Below, piece after piece: positions 25,601 to 37,761 of a DNA stretch of 64,000 nucleotides. A program made the position numbers and the translations under genes. Source of the DNA: Batrachochytrium dendrobatidis JAM81. Taxonomy: Eukaryota; Chytridiomycota; Chytridiomycetes; Rhizophydiales. Each line of letters opens with the position of its first letter. Positions within the stretch are counted from its first letter, which is position 1. The stretch is from the NCBI RefSeq assembly GCF_000203795.2, contig NW_006281099.1, positions 3,560,532 to 3,624,531 of the forward strand, given 5' to 3'. The notes below the pieces were generated by a model, which was not told where the DNA came from, did no database searches, and worked only from the letters and a program-made list of their open reading frames with translations.

Positions 25601-27790
25601 AAAAGATATGTAGGCCACATTAATGTATACCGGCGCCATGCGATTGCCCTTGCGTGGCCATTTAGTAGATAAGTATATTAGGTGTTGACTATATTTATAT
25701 GATATACAAGATTAATGCCAGGAGTATACGGTTGGGCCTGTATGAAAATTTGAGCAAGACGTATTTGAAGCAATATAACTCCAATAGCTATTTTTCTACC
25801 TTTAATTCTGCTAGATACAGCGTATGGACAAAATGGCAGAATACTTGGGTTCAACATATCCCCACGTACTAAGCAAAGCCATAAATTCAACATAGGATTC
25901 CAACGGTAATACAATATTTACTGCTTTTATTTGTGATTTAAACCGTAAATATAGAAGGCTGGGCAGGAATCAAATGCACATCAGCGTGTATATTTTAATG
26001 CAAAATCACCAGCGTAAATTTAAACAGCCAAGGTCACACTTTTAGAGGCTTTGGTGTCTGCACATAATGGCTTTGACCTATATTTTTGTCGTGCTTTATT
26101 ACTTCCAAGCACAACATGTGGATCCTTACCAATTCTATAGTCAAGAAAGTCTAGTGGTACAAAACCCTTGTACTACTAGCGTGGGTAAACATGTACAAAG
26201 TAAATTCATTCAAAAACAATATTTTGTCATTGCGTTGTTAGTGGAAACAGTGCACAATGCACAATGCGCTGGAATTGTGTTTTTGAGTAGATACTGCTGT
26301 TTATCGAGTGGGTTTTATTGTAAATGCTCTCTGTATAAGCGTCGACCGACACCGCACCAAACAGACGCTCCCTTAATTTACGATTGTAAATTTAAAAGCC
26401 ACATGCAGTTTTATTTGTTGAATGGATTGGATTCGCCAGCATCAACAACTTTTTGGCAGGTTTGGATGCTTATAGAGAAACGCTGGACTGTGCACCACGA
26501 CGGTTTAAAGACCCGAGTCAAATTTAGTTTTTGCATTCAGGCAATCTAGTTATGAAATGCAGATAAATAATGCCAACCTGTAGACTTTGCTTTGAATAAA
26601 ATGCTTGCAAAATATCTTTGGGGTCAAGCTAAAGCTTGGGAGGAATACACATCATGCATACTCCAAACTCAGGGGTGACGGAATGCTTAAGCATGTGGTA
26701 TGACTACAAGAGGTTACTATTATGATCAACAGCCGCAAAAATGCTGTGCAAAAAAGTGCAAATTACAGACTTTTGCTTCTCAAGAACCAAACTGTTTCTT
26801 TACTGCAGCCATTTTCATTGATACGCGTTATCAATAAATCATGCTCATTTCATGGCCACCTTTTCTTCGAGAGTAACAGGGATTAGGCGTCAAATATGAC
26901 TCGAAGCTGTTAAAAAGGACCTGGATTACCCATCAGGCTTTTGCGTAGCTCTTTCAAATACCGGTTTTGATCACTTTTAAACATTGTCACAAGACAATAG
27001 ATCTGCATATCAACTATTGCACAAATACTCTGTCTAGACTACTTTCAATCTATTCTATCAGACGGCATTTCCTATTGTCTGAATTCTGTGCAAATCTAGG
27101 TTTTACCCCATTTCCATCTCACGTGCGCTTCTAAATTCCATTACTTTTGTACGTAATCGCACTCCATTTAAAGCTTTGAATAGAGTACGCCAACGTCTAC
27201 TCATCTTTGTACTAGATTGAGCTTAAAAGTTTGTACAAGCCTACAGGTATTTACGTTTAGCTGCAGACGATTGTTTAGCAATACTGGTTTATCCGTTCAA
27301 ACCTGACTGGCACGACTGATTAAAGTAAAAATCAAACAAGGTTAGTTCAAACACTAACATAAGCATTGGAGCTCTTGTTAGTTTTATTTTGCTTCTATAT
27401 ATCAAGCAAAAAACGCGAGCGCAACTGGTTGGGGCCAGAATATACATTTCAAAAACAGCTTTAGCTAACCGTGTTGTATAAATTGAATTGATATTTATTG
27501 TAATCAAGGCCTTGTATTTTTGTCTCTACATCAACAACTGTGCCATTTACCTATTTTAAAATTGGCTGAAAGCACGAGTCTCAATAGTAACTGACTAGAA
27601 CGACACGTTAGTACACTTTCAGCGATTCCCAAACCACATCAGGCACTTTTTAGCCAGTGAAAAAGACACATCTTGAACGATAATTCAAGAGTTTAATTTA
27701 AATAGCTATTTTCAAGGCTTACCGTCGCACCTATTTTCGGTCATCGTCATTCAGCCAGTCCATCTCTTTATCACTCAGTCTTTACAAGCA
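25601..27790. other. Intergenic region
   Basis: A 160-codon frame at 26067-26549 has no recognised domain, irregular composition and no neighbouring splice pattern, so it is not called a gene. The rest holds only short frames. The final 100 bp resemble a pyrimidine-rich 5' UTR leading into the small gene at 27956. Confidence 0.35.
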
Positions 27791-27955
27791 ACATCGACCG
27801 TAAGTGCATTTATGAATGAACTAGTATGAAATGGGTATTTGGTATAACTAGACTCGAATACAATGGACTTGTATCTAGCCACAATACTACTATACGCGTC
27901 TTGTTTTTATACTGAATACAATTTAACTTGAACCATAGGTTATTGACAGTTTGAA

Positions 27956-28294
27956 ATGGATCTCAAGCCAAAAAGCGTTCCTGAAGAACTCAAAACCTTT
28001 TTAGAAATCCATTCAAGCGAATGGTTTACTAACGACGAACTTGCTGAGCATCTTAACCAGTATGTTTTGCCATGCGATTTGATATTATATTCTAATTGTC
28101 TCTTATATCTGCATGGTTTTACTCCCATCTTTCATAATCCAAATGGATTGTCTAGCTTGAATTGTGATTGTACAAACCTACATTTATATGATCAAAATAT
28201 GATAAATAGTTTGATCGAATGGTTGACATGTCAGTTGTGTAGAAATACAGTTTGTATTTTTATCATTGGTATATATACTGAGTATGTGCTTTGA
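27956..28294 (+). CDS. Small hypothetical protein
   Basis: The frame begins MDLKPKSVPEELKTFLEIHS and continues EWFTNDELAEHLNQ, a coding-like amphipathic stretch. A good GT-AG intron (about 27799-27938) sits just upstream in the presumed 5' UTR. A potential donor (GTATGT) occurs right after EHLNQ at about 28060, so the later residues (a hydrophobic, Cys-rich tail) may be intron read-through. I could not find the next exon with confidence. The product is not recognised. Confidence 0.35.
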   Translation: MDLKPKSVPEELKTFLEIHSSEWFTNDELAEHLNQYVLPCDLILYSNCLLYLHGFTPIFHNPNGLSSLNCDCTNLHLYDQNMINSLIEWLTCQLCRNTVCIFIIGIYTEYVL

Positions 28295-30201
28295 TTTTGA
28301 TGAAAATCTGGTATACAATGAGTAGATCAGCCTCATTTCATATCTCATTCTACTCTTGCATGTGATCGTTTTTCTTGCATATCATCAAAACTGTATCAGA
28401 CCATGATGGGATACAATTCTTTGTAGATGATGAAGCAAACGAGTTTTTGTAGTTGAGCGGCTACTTTGATACTATTTATTCTGTGAATTCCTGTCAAGAC
28501 AGTGTATATTATTTATGCATTGGTTTTGAATGGTATTATTGGATTGGAGTTGAGAAGGAAAAGCGACCTTGTAGTCGGCTAGTATTCAGGATTAGTGGCG
28601 TGCAATCATAAATTTTAGACTTGTGATCTTGTTGCGCTTACTGTGAAGGTATACTTGATTTCCACTAGTATCACAGCAATTGTTACCTTGATACACATTT
28701 GGATTAGAGACGCTAAACCAGTTTTGTGATATCAAACATTGCAGCCATGGTCGGCATCATATTGTCCTATCCACATCGTATGGCACATTTACATCATTTT
28801 AAATGTTGAGCAAAATCTCTGCCTGCCTATCCAATCCAACACTCTTTAGATGATCAAAAGTTGAATGCATTGTAGATCTGTTTTTCATGTAGAATTGGTA
28901 CATTAACAAGGGCTTGTTTTGAAGCATGTAATGGTTCTAGTTCCAATGGGGCAGAGCATACCTTGTGCAAACAATGAACAAGGTATACAAGCAGGTGATA
29001 TCCCTAGAGGGTCATTATCATTCTGACCAAATATAACATGATACTCTGCATTTTTTTATGGGTGTGCATGCGTAGTTCACAAGGAATGGAACAATTGTCA
29101 TTATCCAGTCATTTACGCTTGCACAGTTTTCCAAACATTGCTCCAGTGTCGAGTGTTGGTTTGGATGAACACTGCCAGATCTCGGCATGCGTTTGTTGTA
29201 TTTTTGAAGATTACTCACCAAAATGTTTTGCCTGCCAACCGTCGAGGCAGTGGGCGGGTGGTTTATGGGTTTAGAGTGGATGATCGTATGCATACGTGTT
29301 TTTATCAGTTGGATACTGGTGCTAGAGCGGAGTTGAATGCACTAGAAGAACAATGAGGATTGTTGGTCTTGGGTGTGCGACGTATTTTACGCATCCATGC
29401 TGGCGAATAGTGGTTATGTTGTGACAGCTATTTGCAAGTCAGTGCTTCAAATAGAAGCTGCTTGTAGGGTATGTTATAGCAATAGATTGTGTACAGATAA
29501 ACTGAATAGGGTGCTCTGCACATTTGATATCATACAGTAGCCAAAAACAATATCTAATTGAGAGGTTTAGACTTGTTAAACCCGTTTACGTCTAATCAGA
29601 TGACTAGTAAATGTTTTCACTGCTATATGTGATACTGTGCTTGTTCAATCTCTCACTCAGCTGACTGCTCGATTTAAAACTGCTTTGCTCCCGCTCCTTT
29701 GTTCACGATCCCATTCACCTTATACCTGCCAATTTTCCCAAGATATCAAACATCCATCAAGCCCGACAGTATCCAAACCCAAAAATCCTGACTACAAACA
29801 CAATTCAACCCACCCCCAATAACCGTAAACAACACCCTTTACACCCCACGGCTATATATTTGGACTAGATCCAATTATCTCTATCCGACCCCTACGTCTC
29901 TAATTTATAGTCAATTTCCTGTCAACTAGTTCAAGCCTAGTTGCGCAGATATATATAGCTGATAGCAAATCTCTCTCCCCGCCCACTGCTACTTTGTACT
30001 GCAGCTCCCAGCCTATTCCCAATACACGCTTCCTGTCTTGTCATTATTTCCTTCAGCATAAACTGGTTGAGCATTTACTAACCTGCAGCTGTTAAACCTG
30101 GCTCTATACCTTGAACATTTATTCTTTATAATCTGGCTGGCTTAACCTCGCTCTGGCTCCAATACTTGAACCTTTAACCTCGATTAACCTATCAACTCCA
30201 A
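28295..30201. other. Intergenic region upstream of the GATA/RING gene
   Basis: The frames at 29018-29356 overlap on both strands with no identifiable domain. From about 29600 the sequence turns pyrimidine-rich (many CTC, CCC and TATATA runs), typical of a fungal promoter and 5' UTR for the gene starting at 30202. Confidence 0.35.
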
Positions 30202-32755
30202 ATGCTCCCGCCAATATCGCCTGCTCGCGTCCCTCCCTCACTTGCATCGCCTGTGCACCCGTCGTTGAAATCTGCTTTTGAATATAACCAACATTCTGCT
30301 CCGCCCTCTTATTTCGTGGACCACTCGGATATCCATGACTGTTGCTACAATAACAATGGCTATATCCAAACCCGTCAAAATAACCTTGATCTGCCCACTC
30401 CTCCTACGACATATGATGACCATCACTCAAATAACCTTGACAACTGTTCATGCTGCTCGCCCGCCTCGTACCCACTACACACCAGCAGCACTCCAAGTGG
30501 AATTCGCAATGCAGTCACTAAACTCAAAAATACTGGGCTTGTCAAGACCCGTCTGACTGGATCTCTAGCCTATCGTGGCTGGCACACTGCATCCACTGGC
30601 CAGTCTCTTCCTGTCCCTGAACAACAGAAAAAAATGGCTGCCCGTCAATGCAATGGATGTGGAACCACTTTTTCCAAGTTTTGGCGCAGCGATAAGCAGC
30701 AACGAGATGGCTGGTTGTGCAATAACTGTGGCATGAATCAGCGCCGCGGCCGTGGCATCCCGAGAATAGGGTAAGTTTTTGGGGTATATTTTAAATCTTG
30801 ATTGGATAGACAAACACATGTATCTTGCTTTGTAGCATGAAGAATGTGGACTGGAAGCCACGGCACTGTCAAATGTAGATGGAGGTAGTGAATCTATTTT
30901 CCGTTATATTTGTTGGGTGGTGATGTAATGCTTTGTATCCAGTTGAATTTAGCCTAGTTTGGCCGCATCAAAAAACTACATTTCCTTATATAATACCAGC
31001 AAGAGATGGCTTAGTGCTGGATGAAGCATTGACTTGTAAGGGGCTTTTAACCTATTGATTAAGTTCATTTTCATCCCATTCCCCACGTTTGAACTATGCA
31101 ATCAAGCTCCAATATATGGACTAATTGGATAAAACATACTAATTATTTTAATCTATTTTAAATGCACAATTCAACTCTGTCCACATTGAAATCATCTAAT
31201 ACTTAGGAGTGTATCTTCAGACGTGTCTTGCTCATATTCTGACTCTAGCCCAGCAACCATGAAGTTTTCAAAGTCTTGCATGCCTGCTCTCCCTTTTATC
31301 AATACTTCGTTTGTGACTCAAGGTGCCATCTTTTCCACCAATTCCCATGACATTGCTCCAAGCGCTGAACGAACCCACATGATGGATATCAACCAGTTAT
31401 GTTGTTCCATGGACACTGAAGTGCCAATCAAACCCACTACTCATTCGGGTATGATGCTACAACGCGGGTTTACGTATCAGCCTCAAAGTACTCCATCTGA
31501 TGATACTGTCAAGACCCTTTCTCAAAACCATTCCTCTGATCTGGCTGAGGAGACTGTGCGTATATGTAGCTCACATAGCAACCTCGCCTTACTTTTTGAT
31601 CTTGATTCTACTGTCACAGTTGGTGAATCGAATAGCCAGCTTCCTGTACTGCCACATGCACTGCTTACCCCAACCGCATCTCTTGAGTCATCACTGTCAT
31701 CTGATTTTCCCATAAAACATACCTCAAGCCTGCCTTCCATGGCTGTTGCTACTCCCACCACAGATGTGACAGTGCTCTCCCCAACAGAATTAGAGGGTAT
31801 GTTTAAGCCAGAGATTCCCAGTTTTTCCTGTGTTTCCACAACCACTCCTTACAGCTCCCCCAAAGTCAAATCCAACGTGCGACGTGTTTTAACAACAAAC
31901 ACTGATTCAAGTAAGCGCAAGTGTGGGAATTGCGGAACAACCAAATCTGCTGGAAAATGGCGCAGAGATCGTGAGATTGCCGACAGTTACTTGTGCAACA
32001 AATGTGGCATGAATCAACGTCGTGCACAGACACGATCTGAGCAGCAGAGGCTAAAGCAGCAAAAGTTGAGACAGCAAGCATCAGACTCTGTCGAGTCTTT
32101 TTGCGAGTCTATGTCGTATAGTCAGGACTCTGTTTGGCAGAAACAAAAAGGAAAAGAAATTCAGCAACAATGCTTTGTTCAGCTTCATGTCACTCGTGCT
32201 GAGCAAGATTTACAACCGAATGCACTCGTGGATAAGTCCACTTTGCTTTCTAGCGATGCATGCTCGCCTGAAAGAGTGGCATCATTGCCAATTCCTATAC
32301 ATCCTGCTCCAGCAGCACCTGTCCTTCCTATGCTGCCCAGCATGCTCTCGTGTGATCGACCTTGCTCTTTGCCATCTGACTATGAACTGGCCACTACTTG
32401 TCGTCAAACCCGTAGTGGTTCGCGTTCAAAGCTTGCAATAACCAGGGATAATTCAAGTAAATTTACTTGTGATACCCGCCCTGATAAAAGGCAGTGTATT
32501 AAGCCACGGCCACCATGTCACATATGCAGCGAAGCTCTTCCCACCATGGAGATTGACACCTGCAATCATCGTCTTTGCGGCGAGTGCATTCCCATCTATA
32601 TTCGTCGTTCTCTCAAGTGCGAAAGCATTCATTGTCCAGTTTGTGTATCTGGATCTGCATATGCAACTTATGATTCTTCGACTGGACCGTCATTCAAAAC
32701 GGGCGCTACAATGGTGCCAGTGTCCAAACTGGGAACCTTTTTGGATCAGTTGTAG
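30202..32755 (+). CDS. Protein with two GATA-like zinc fingers and a RING finger
   Basis: Exons 30202-30770 and 31207-32755 join in frame to 705 residues. Finger 1, near residue 150, is C-X2-C-X19-C-X2-C (CNGCGTTFSKFWRS, then CNNCGMNQRRGRG). Finger 2, near residue 235 of the exon 2 part, is C-X2-C-X20-C-X2-C (CGNCGTTKSAGKWRRD, then CNKCGMNQRR). Both have the Trp-Arg and CN-x-CG-MNQRR features of GATA domains, although the loops are longer than the usual 17-18. The C-terminus has a C3HC4 RING pattern: CHICSEALPTMEIDTCNHRL, CGEC, then CPVC. Ser/Thr-rich spacers separate the domains. A Gln-rich basic helix (EQQRLKQQKLRQQ) follows finger 2. It is likely a nuclear DNA-binding protein with possible E3 ubiquitin ligase activity. 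This is inference from domains only. Confidence 0.8.
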
Positions 32756-33103
32756 TCTTTTCGCTTTAAATTATTTTTGCATGATTTTACATCTGGTGGC
32801 ATGCTTCTTTCTAGTTTATTCTTTTCTTGACCTATCCGACTTTTGCTTTAAACCCTGTAGTATTTTATTTTTGAACCAATGGTTGATTTGACCAGATGCG
32901 TTCAGTCTTTTGAGGAATCTCCAACCTAATCTTTTTGTATCCAGGGTGAATCTGTGGGGTGTATAATCCTTGTCTCGCTTACAGCTGTCATTACATTATT
33001 CGTACTACAGGCGATACTACACACCCCAGTCTTACTGGTGCACCGAATTTAGTTCTTGCTTTATGTAATGGTATCCAATCCAATTTAATCGTTCTTTTTT
33101 AGC
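32756..33103. other. 3' region of the GATA/RING gene
   Basis: T-rich sequence expected to hold the 3' UTR and polyadenylation signals. Nothing else recognised. Confidence 0.35.
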
Positions 33104-33437
33104 CATATTCACGCAAGTGAATCACTAAATAAGATGCCAAAGTACATAATAAACAATCAGTCATAAATGATAATTTTCACTAAATTCATTGGGCAGCATT
33201 GTGTCCTGAGTTGTCTAGTTTACTAGGCTTTCTCCTGGTGATCAGCATAGAAACATTAAGATATAAATGAGAAAGGGGTGATTGTAAGCATCATATGGTG
33301 GATGTTTATTGAATTGAGAATGCCAACTCAAACAATCGAGTTCTAATAGAAAAACAAATATCCAACCGTGGTCTATTCCAAAGCACAAGGCAGTGACTGC
33401 AAGATAGCGTTCTATTTTACGTGAATACGGCTGCAAT
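33104..33437 (+). mobile_element. Short Tc1/mariner-like element
   Basis: The left end is TAGCCATATTCACGCAAGTG, followed by the family block with AATAAACAATCAGTCATAAA. The right end is CTATTTTACGTGAATACGGC. The right 150 bp closely match 25448-25600 of element B. Internal sequence is deleted, leaving about 330 bp. The CA of the expected TACAGCC terminus is missing, so this looks like an old copy. Confidence 0.75.
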
Positions 33438-34934
33438 AGGCAGTTTCTACTACAATCTTGGTATTTACAAGAGGGATAGGTGCTGATGGGGTAGCAAGCC
33501 TTTCATATTAGTTTGGGGGTGCAAGTGCCATGATCTTGAAAAGCAGACTGCTGATGAGCAACGGGACAGCGGATTGAGGCATTTTTAATTACTATATGCT
33601 TTGTGAACAACCTTTATAATTGAGAATCAATTCTGATGTCACGCTCTCGTTTGCCCATTAGCCAAAACGAATCTAACAATTTCTTCTGCTATTGAGCAAC
33701 TTTCTTTTCCAAGACTACTTCAAGAACTGTATTTAAACGAGGTGCGAATGCCCTGATTACATCTTGCATGTTTCTTTCCTATATTCCAGTGTATTGTTAT
33801 TCTAGATATGTCTACTCGTCCAGTCAACAATCTAGCTTCCAACTGAAATACAACAGAGCACCAGCAGCCTATACTATCCACTACCTTTGGTCCACCAACT
33901 ATATTTTGGCCCTATAGCGATATATATAAATATCCATATATTGCCCATATAGAAGGTTAACCATCGAGTAGATGGTGGTAATATTCAAACTCTTACACAA
34001 TCCCGAATATTTTCGTAATAAGGACTATTCAAAATCATTACAAAAGGCTATTTAAACCAAATGGTCATTTGTGGATGGATTCTGTAGTATGGAGCTTTGA
34101 CATTCATGCTGTCTGACGTACTTGCTCGAGATTGTGTTTGCATTGAAATGGCTAGCACAATCTAAACTGGATAGCATCTGGATATTCACTCCTGCTGGCT
34201 ATCGGCCTTGGTGGTTACTATTACTGCATTATTCATACGCTATTTTGGTTTAGTGTTGTGGTTTCTTGATGGGATAGAAGCCCCATTGCAAGTAATGGCC
34301 AAGTGAGCTGTAGATGAGTGGATGGATTCCAACAGGGTTAGGGGTGAAGTTCAGTAGTAGCTAGCTCACCAATTGTTAATGCTGATGGCAAGGAAATGCA
34401 GACATGGTTTGGGCCAATGCCACAGGTCTTGATGGTTGGGCTTGTTTTGTTATACTGATGATTGAGCATAATTCTCCAGCATCGAATCCAATTTTGGAAA
34501 TCATGTTGTTGCGAGTACGCATAGGAGTTGCTCGATGTGCAGCATATCACTCTGCTGATGGTATTGAACTCAAAAACAACCCATATGGTAGTTTATGGCT
34601 TATTGGAGATTGAACCGAGCAGGATGGATATGGTGCTCAGGCCACTGCTGTGGAAGTGCTTTTCAGATCTCCACCCCTTCATCGACTGCATCCATCTAGC
34701 ATTCACTACCAACTGGCCACTCCAAACATCGAGTCGCTTACACGAGCCACATCCATTCCTCTCGAGTTTACATCCCGACCAACTCCATTGTCAAGCATTT
34801 ATATTCCGCCTCGCATTGTTTTGTTTTCGTGCTGTTTTGCGATTCAAACGACCATCACCAAACTAGCTTCCCGTTTCTTCCATCTTGTAAACTATTCAAT
34901 TTACACTTGCTTAACCTGTAACTCCGAGGCATTT
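33438..34934. other. Upstream region of the PKA regulatory subunit gene
   Basis: Several overlapping short frames but no recognised domain. Sequence from about 34640 to 34934 is C/T-rich and probably the 5' UTR and promoter of the kinase subunit gene. Confidence 0.35.
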
Positions 34935-36565
34935 ATGAACAGTTCGACTTCTACCAATACAGACCTACCATCTGTACCCCCTGATTTCCCCAGTATTCTC
35001 AATGATCTTAACCGTGCCATTCTTCGTGCTCAGCCTACTGACATTTTAGAGTTTTGTGCAGAGTACTTTAGACTAAAGACCATGGACCACCAAGGTACAG
35101 CAGAATTCACTTGGTTGTGTTGGTATTTCTGTTATTATTGATGCTGGAGATTAGAAACAGATGGATTCAGTCTTGGTATAGATGCATGCAAAACTTCATA
35201 TATGCTATAAGCTCGACTCCAAGCACTACTTCATATACTATAATCGAGTTGGAGTTGAACGGTTTCTTGTCTAATCGCTATTTAATTAATATGTCAATCT
35301 TGCTGACTTTGCCAACCTTTGAATATAATGCTATGCAAATCTGGTGGAATCCTCTGACCACCAATCCTATTACAGCTACAGTAGCGGTTCCTGCTAGCTC
35401 AGAAGAATTTTACACAAACATCCAACAGTCATACACTATGCCTGCTGGCTCCGCTGTGGAGAATGGCGACTCGACTATGCAGGTCGAGCATGAACCTTTT
35501 TCAGATGACGATGACGCTACAGGAAGCAACGATGATATGGTTGTAGAATCATTACCGCCACCCCCTACAAATCACAATCGTGGACGCCGAACCTCGGTCA
35601 GTGCGGAATCTATGGCACCAAGTGCTGACAAAGATTATATTAAAATCGATATCCCAAAAACCTCTGAGCAACGCAAGCGAATCGAGAGCGCTATTCATGC
35701 CAACTTTCTTTTCCGTTCACTTGATGAAGAGCAGTATACCGATGTCGTGAATGCTATGGCAGAAAAAAAAATAACCGCTGGTGAGGAGGTGATCAAGCAA
35801 GGTGGTATTGGCGACTACTTTTACATTGTCGAAACGGGTGCGCTGGATGTTTTTGTTGCTCGCAATGTCAATGGGCAACTACAACTCCCCGCCAAGGTTA
35901 CCGATTACGGGCCCAACGGTAGTTTTGGTGAACTGGCCCTCATGTACAACGCTCCCCGTGCAGCTACAGTCATTGCAACTCAGGACTCTGTTCTTTGGGC
36001 GTTGGATCGTGTCACTTTCCGTCGCATCCTTATGGAAAACACATCTCGCAAGCGTCGCATGTATGAAGCCTTTTTGGAAGAGGTTCCTTTACTTGTGTCA
36101 CTTGAGCCATACGAACGCCATAAGATTGCTGATGCTCTTGAATCGGTTACTTTTTCTGATGGAGATGTTGTTATCCGCCAGGGCGATGTGGGTGACTGTT
36201 TTTACATTATCGAAGCCGGTGAAGCAACCGTTACTCAAACTGATGAGAATGGTGTCGATCATATCATGCATGCCATGAAAAAAGGCGATTATTTCGGAGG
36301 TAACGCTTTTGAACTGCACAAAATACGATCGTGACATACAATGGTTTAGAATATCAATATTTTTTAACTCTAACCCAATTGTTTATTAGAACTTGCACTG
36401 TTGACGGATAAGCCCAGAAAAGCTACAATTTCTGCCAAAGGCAGGCTAAAGTGTGCATCTCTTGGAAAGAAAGCTTTTGTGCGACTTCTTGGCCCTGTTG
36501 TTGACATTATCAAGCGTAATGCCAACAACTATGAAACTGTATATCAGAAAGTGGAACTGGAGTAG
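34935..36565 (+). CDS. BCY1: cAMP-dependent protein kinase regulatory subunit
   Basis: Cytosolic inhibitor of PKA that releases the catalytic subunit on binding cAMP. Exons 34935-35094, 35376-36299 and 36390-36565 give 419 residues. The N-terminal dimerisation/docking helices are PPDFPSILNDLNRAILRAQP and DILEFCAEYFRLK. The inhibitor site is RGRRTSVSAES; a Ser at the phospho-acceptor position makes it RII-like (a substrate rather than a pseudosubstrate). Cyclic-nucleotide-binding domain A has NGSFGELALMYNAPRAATV, with the phosphate-binding Glu and Arg. Domain B has YFGELALLTDKPRKAT, restored only by splicing exon 3, and it ends NNYETVYQKVELE. The full length and all key residues are intact. 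The right inverted-repeat arm begins about 220 bp after the stop. Confidence 0.96.
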
Positions 36566-37329
36566 ACGGGATATCGAAAAACAATTTATGCATTATTTTT
36601 TATTGCTGTTGTCGAAGTTTGGAATTTTGCGTTTGAGAGATTATAAACGATTAGCTGGAATGGATCTGCTCAATTTGTGGTTGGAATATTGGTTTAAAGG
36701 AAAGCATCTACTGAGATTAAATTTTTTTTGCTTAAAGTGTTGGTTTGTATTCAATACATGTTTGGGTATTTAAAAGTGTTTACGGCTGGTGATAAAGGGT
36801 ATGCGAGTGAAATGAAATGTTTATCTCGATAACCCAATCTCGTCATGTTTCGGAAACATTATAATATCATCAAATAGACTGGTGTTGCTGCATTTCAACA
36901 GCCTAGATTCCATAACATGACATGGTTGTTTTAGACTAGCATAGACTATAGGTAGAGTGCTAAAGATCGTGTCCAATCAAAGCCAAGCCCACTAAGCTCA
37001 CCAAGCAGTCGACGTTAGACCAAATGGGTGACGGTGTCCTACATAAATCAATACAAGCAGGTGGTGGTGCAAGTCGTTGACCAAACTGGCCGTGTCAACA
37101 AGTCAGGCTGTTGCCGCAATACACGAGACACAAGCGATAGATGCTTCTGCCATTCAAATCAGCAGACAATCTACCAAATTTGCAAAACATCCCCAAACAA
37201 GCAACCCGCAAACCTAGACATTTGTCTTTCAAACTCCTTTTCAAGCTTCAACACAACATGGTGGATACAGCGGTTGTCGTCACAACAGTGGCAATAATCA
37301 ATCCGATCACATTTTTGTTTGAATGAATT

Positions 37330-37466
37330 TTATGCAAATACCGTTCCAAACACATGATACACAATGTTGTATAATACATTCAGCGAATCACTATTGCATG
37401 AAACTGGCTGTTTATTACACATTGACACTCTTGTCAAATGTTGCATTTTACATGAATACAACTGTA
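37330..37466 (-). mobile_element. Truncated Tc1/mariner-like end, inverted copy
   Basis: Reverse complement of 13364-13500. It was carried along within the duplicated arm rather than by an independent insertion. Confidence 0.55.
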
Positions 37467-37679
37467 AATCAACATTCAATTAGCTCGACATTTATTTGAA
37501 AGTGTAAATCACAAAGTGTTGGCATGAATGCAAAAGTCGAATATCTAATCTACCACCACTATATCTTGTTGGCATGCATTGCTCACAACATATGAGCCAT
37601 GCATTTACACCATCATGATTGATCCACACAACATTGTCAATCGAGCCCAACACAATGCAATCTCATCTAGTCGCGTTTA

Positions 37680-37750
37680 TATGCAGTTTACTAAACAGTC
37701 ATTTGAACAGTCAGTTGAACAGTCCACTAAACAATCGTTTGAACAATCGT
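37680..37750. repeat. 12-bp minisatellite, inverted copy
   Basis: Reverse-complement counterpart of the array at 13079-13146, just beyond the MBOAT copy 2 stop codon. Confidence 0.65.
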
Positions 37751-37761
37751 TTGGATATCCA

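Noticed and set aside
26067..26549. 160-codon open frame
   Set aside because: No domain, irregular composition with many Cys/His/Trp, no splice or neighbouring support. It is more likely a chance frame.
29018..29356. Possible HSF-like or other DNA-binding fragment
   Set aside because: Frames overlap on both strands and the similarity was too weak to name a family.
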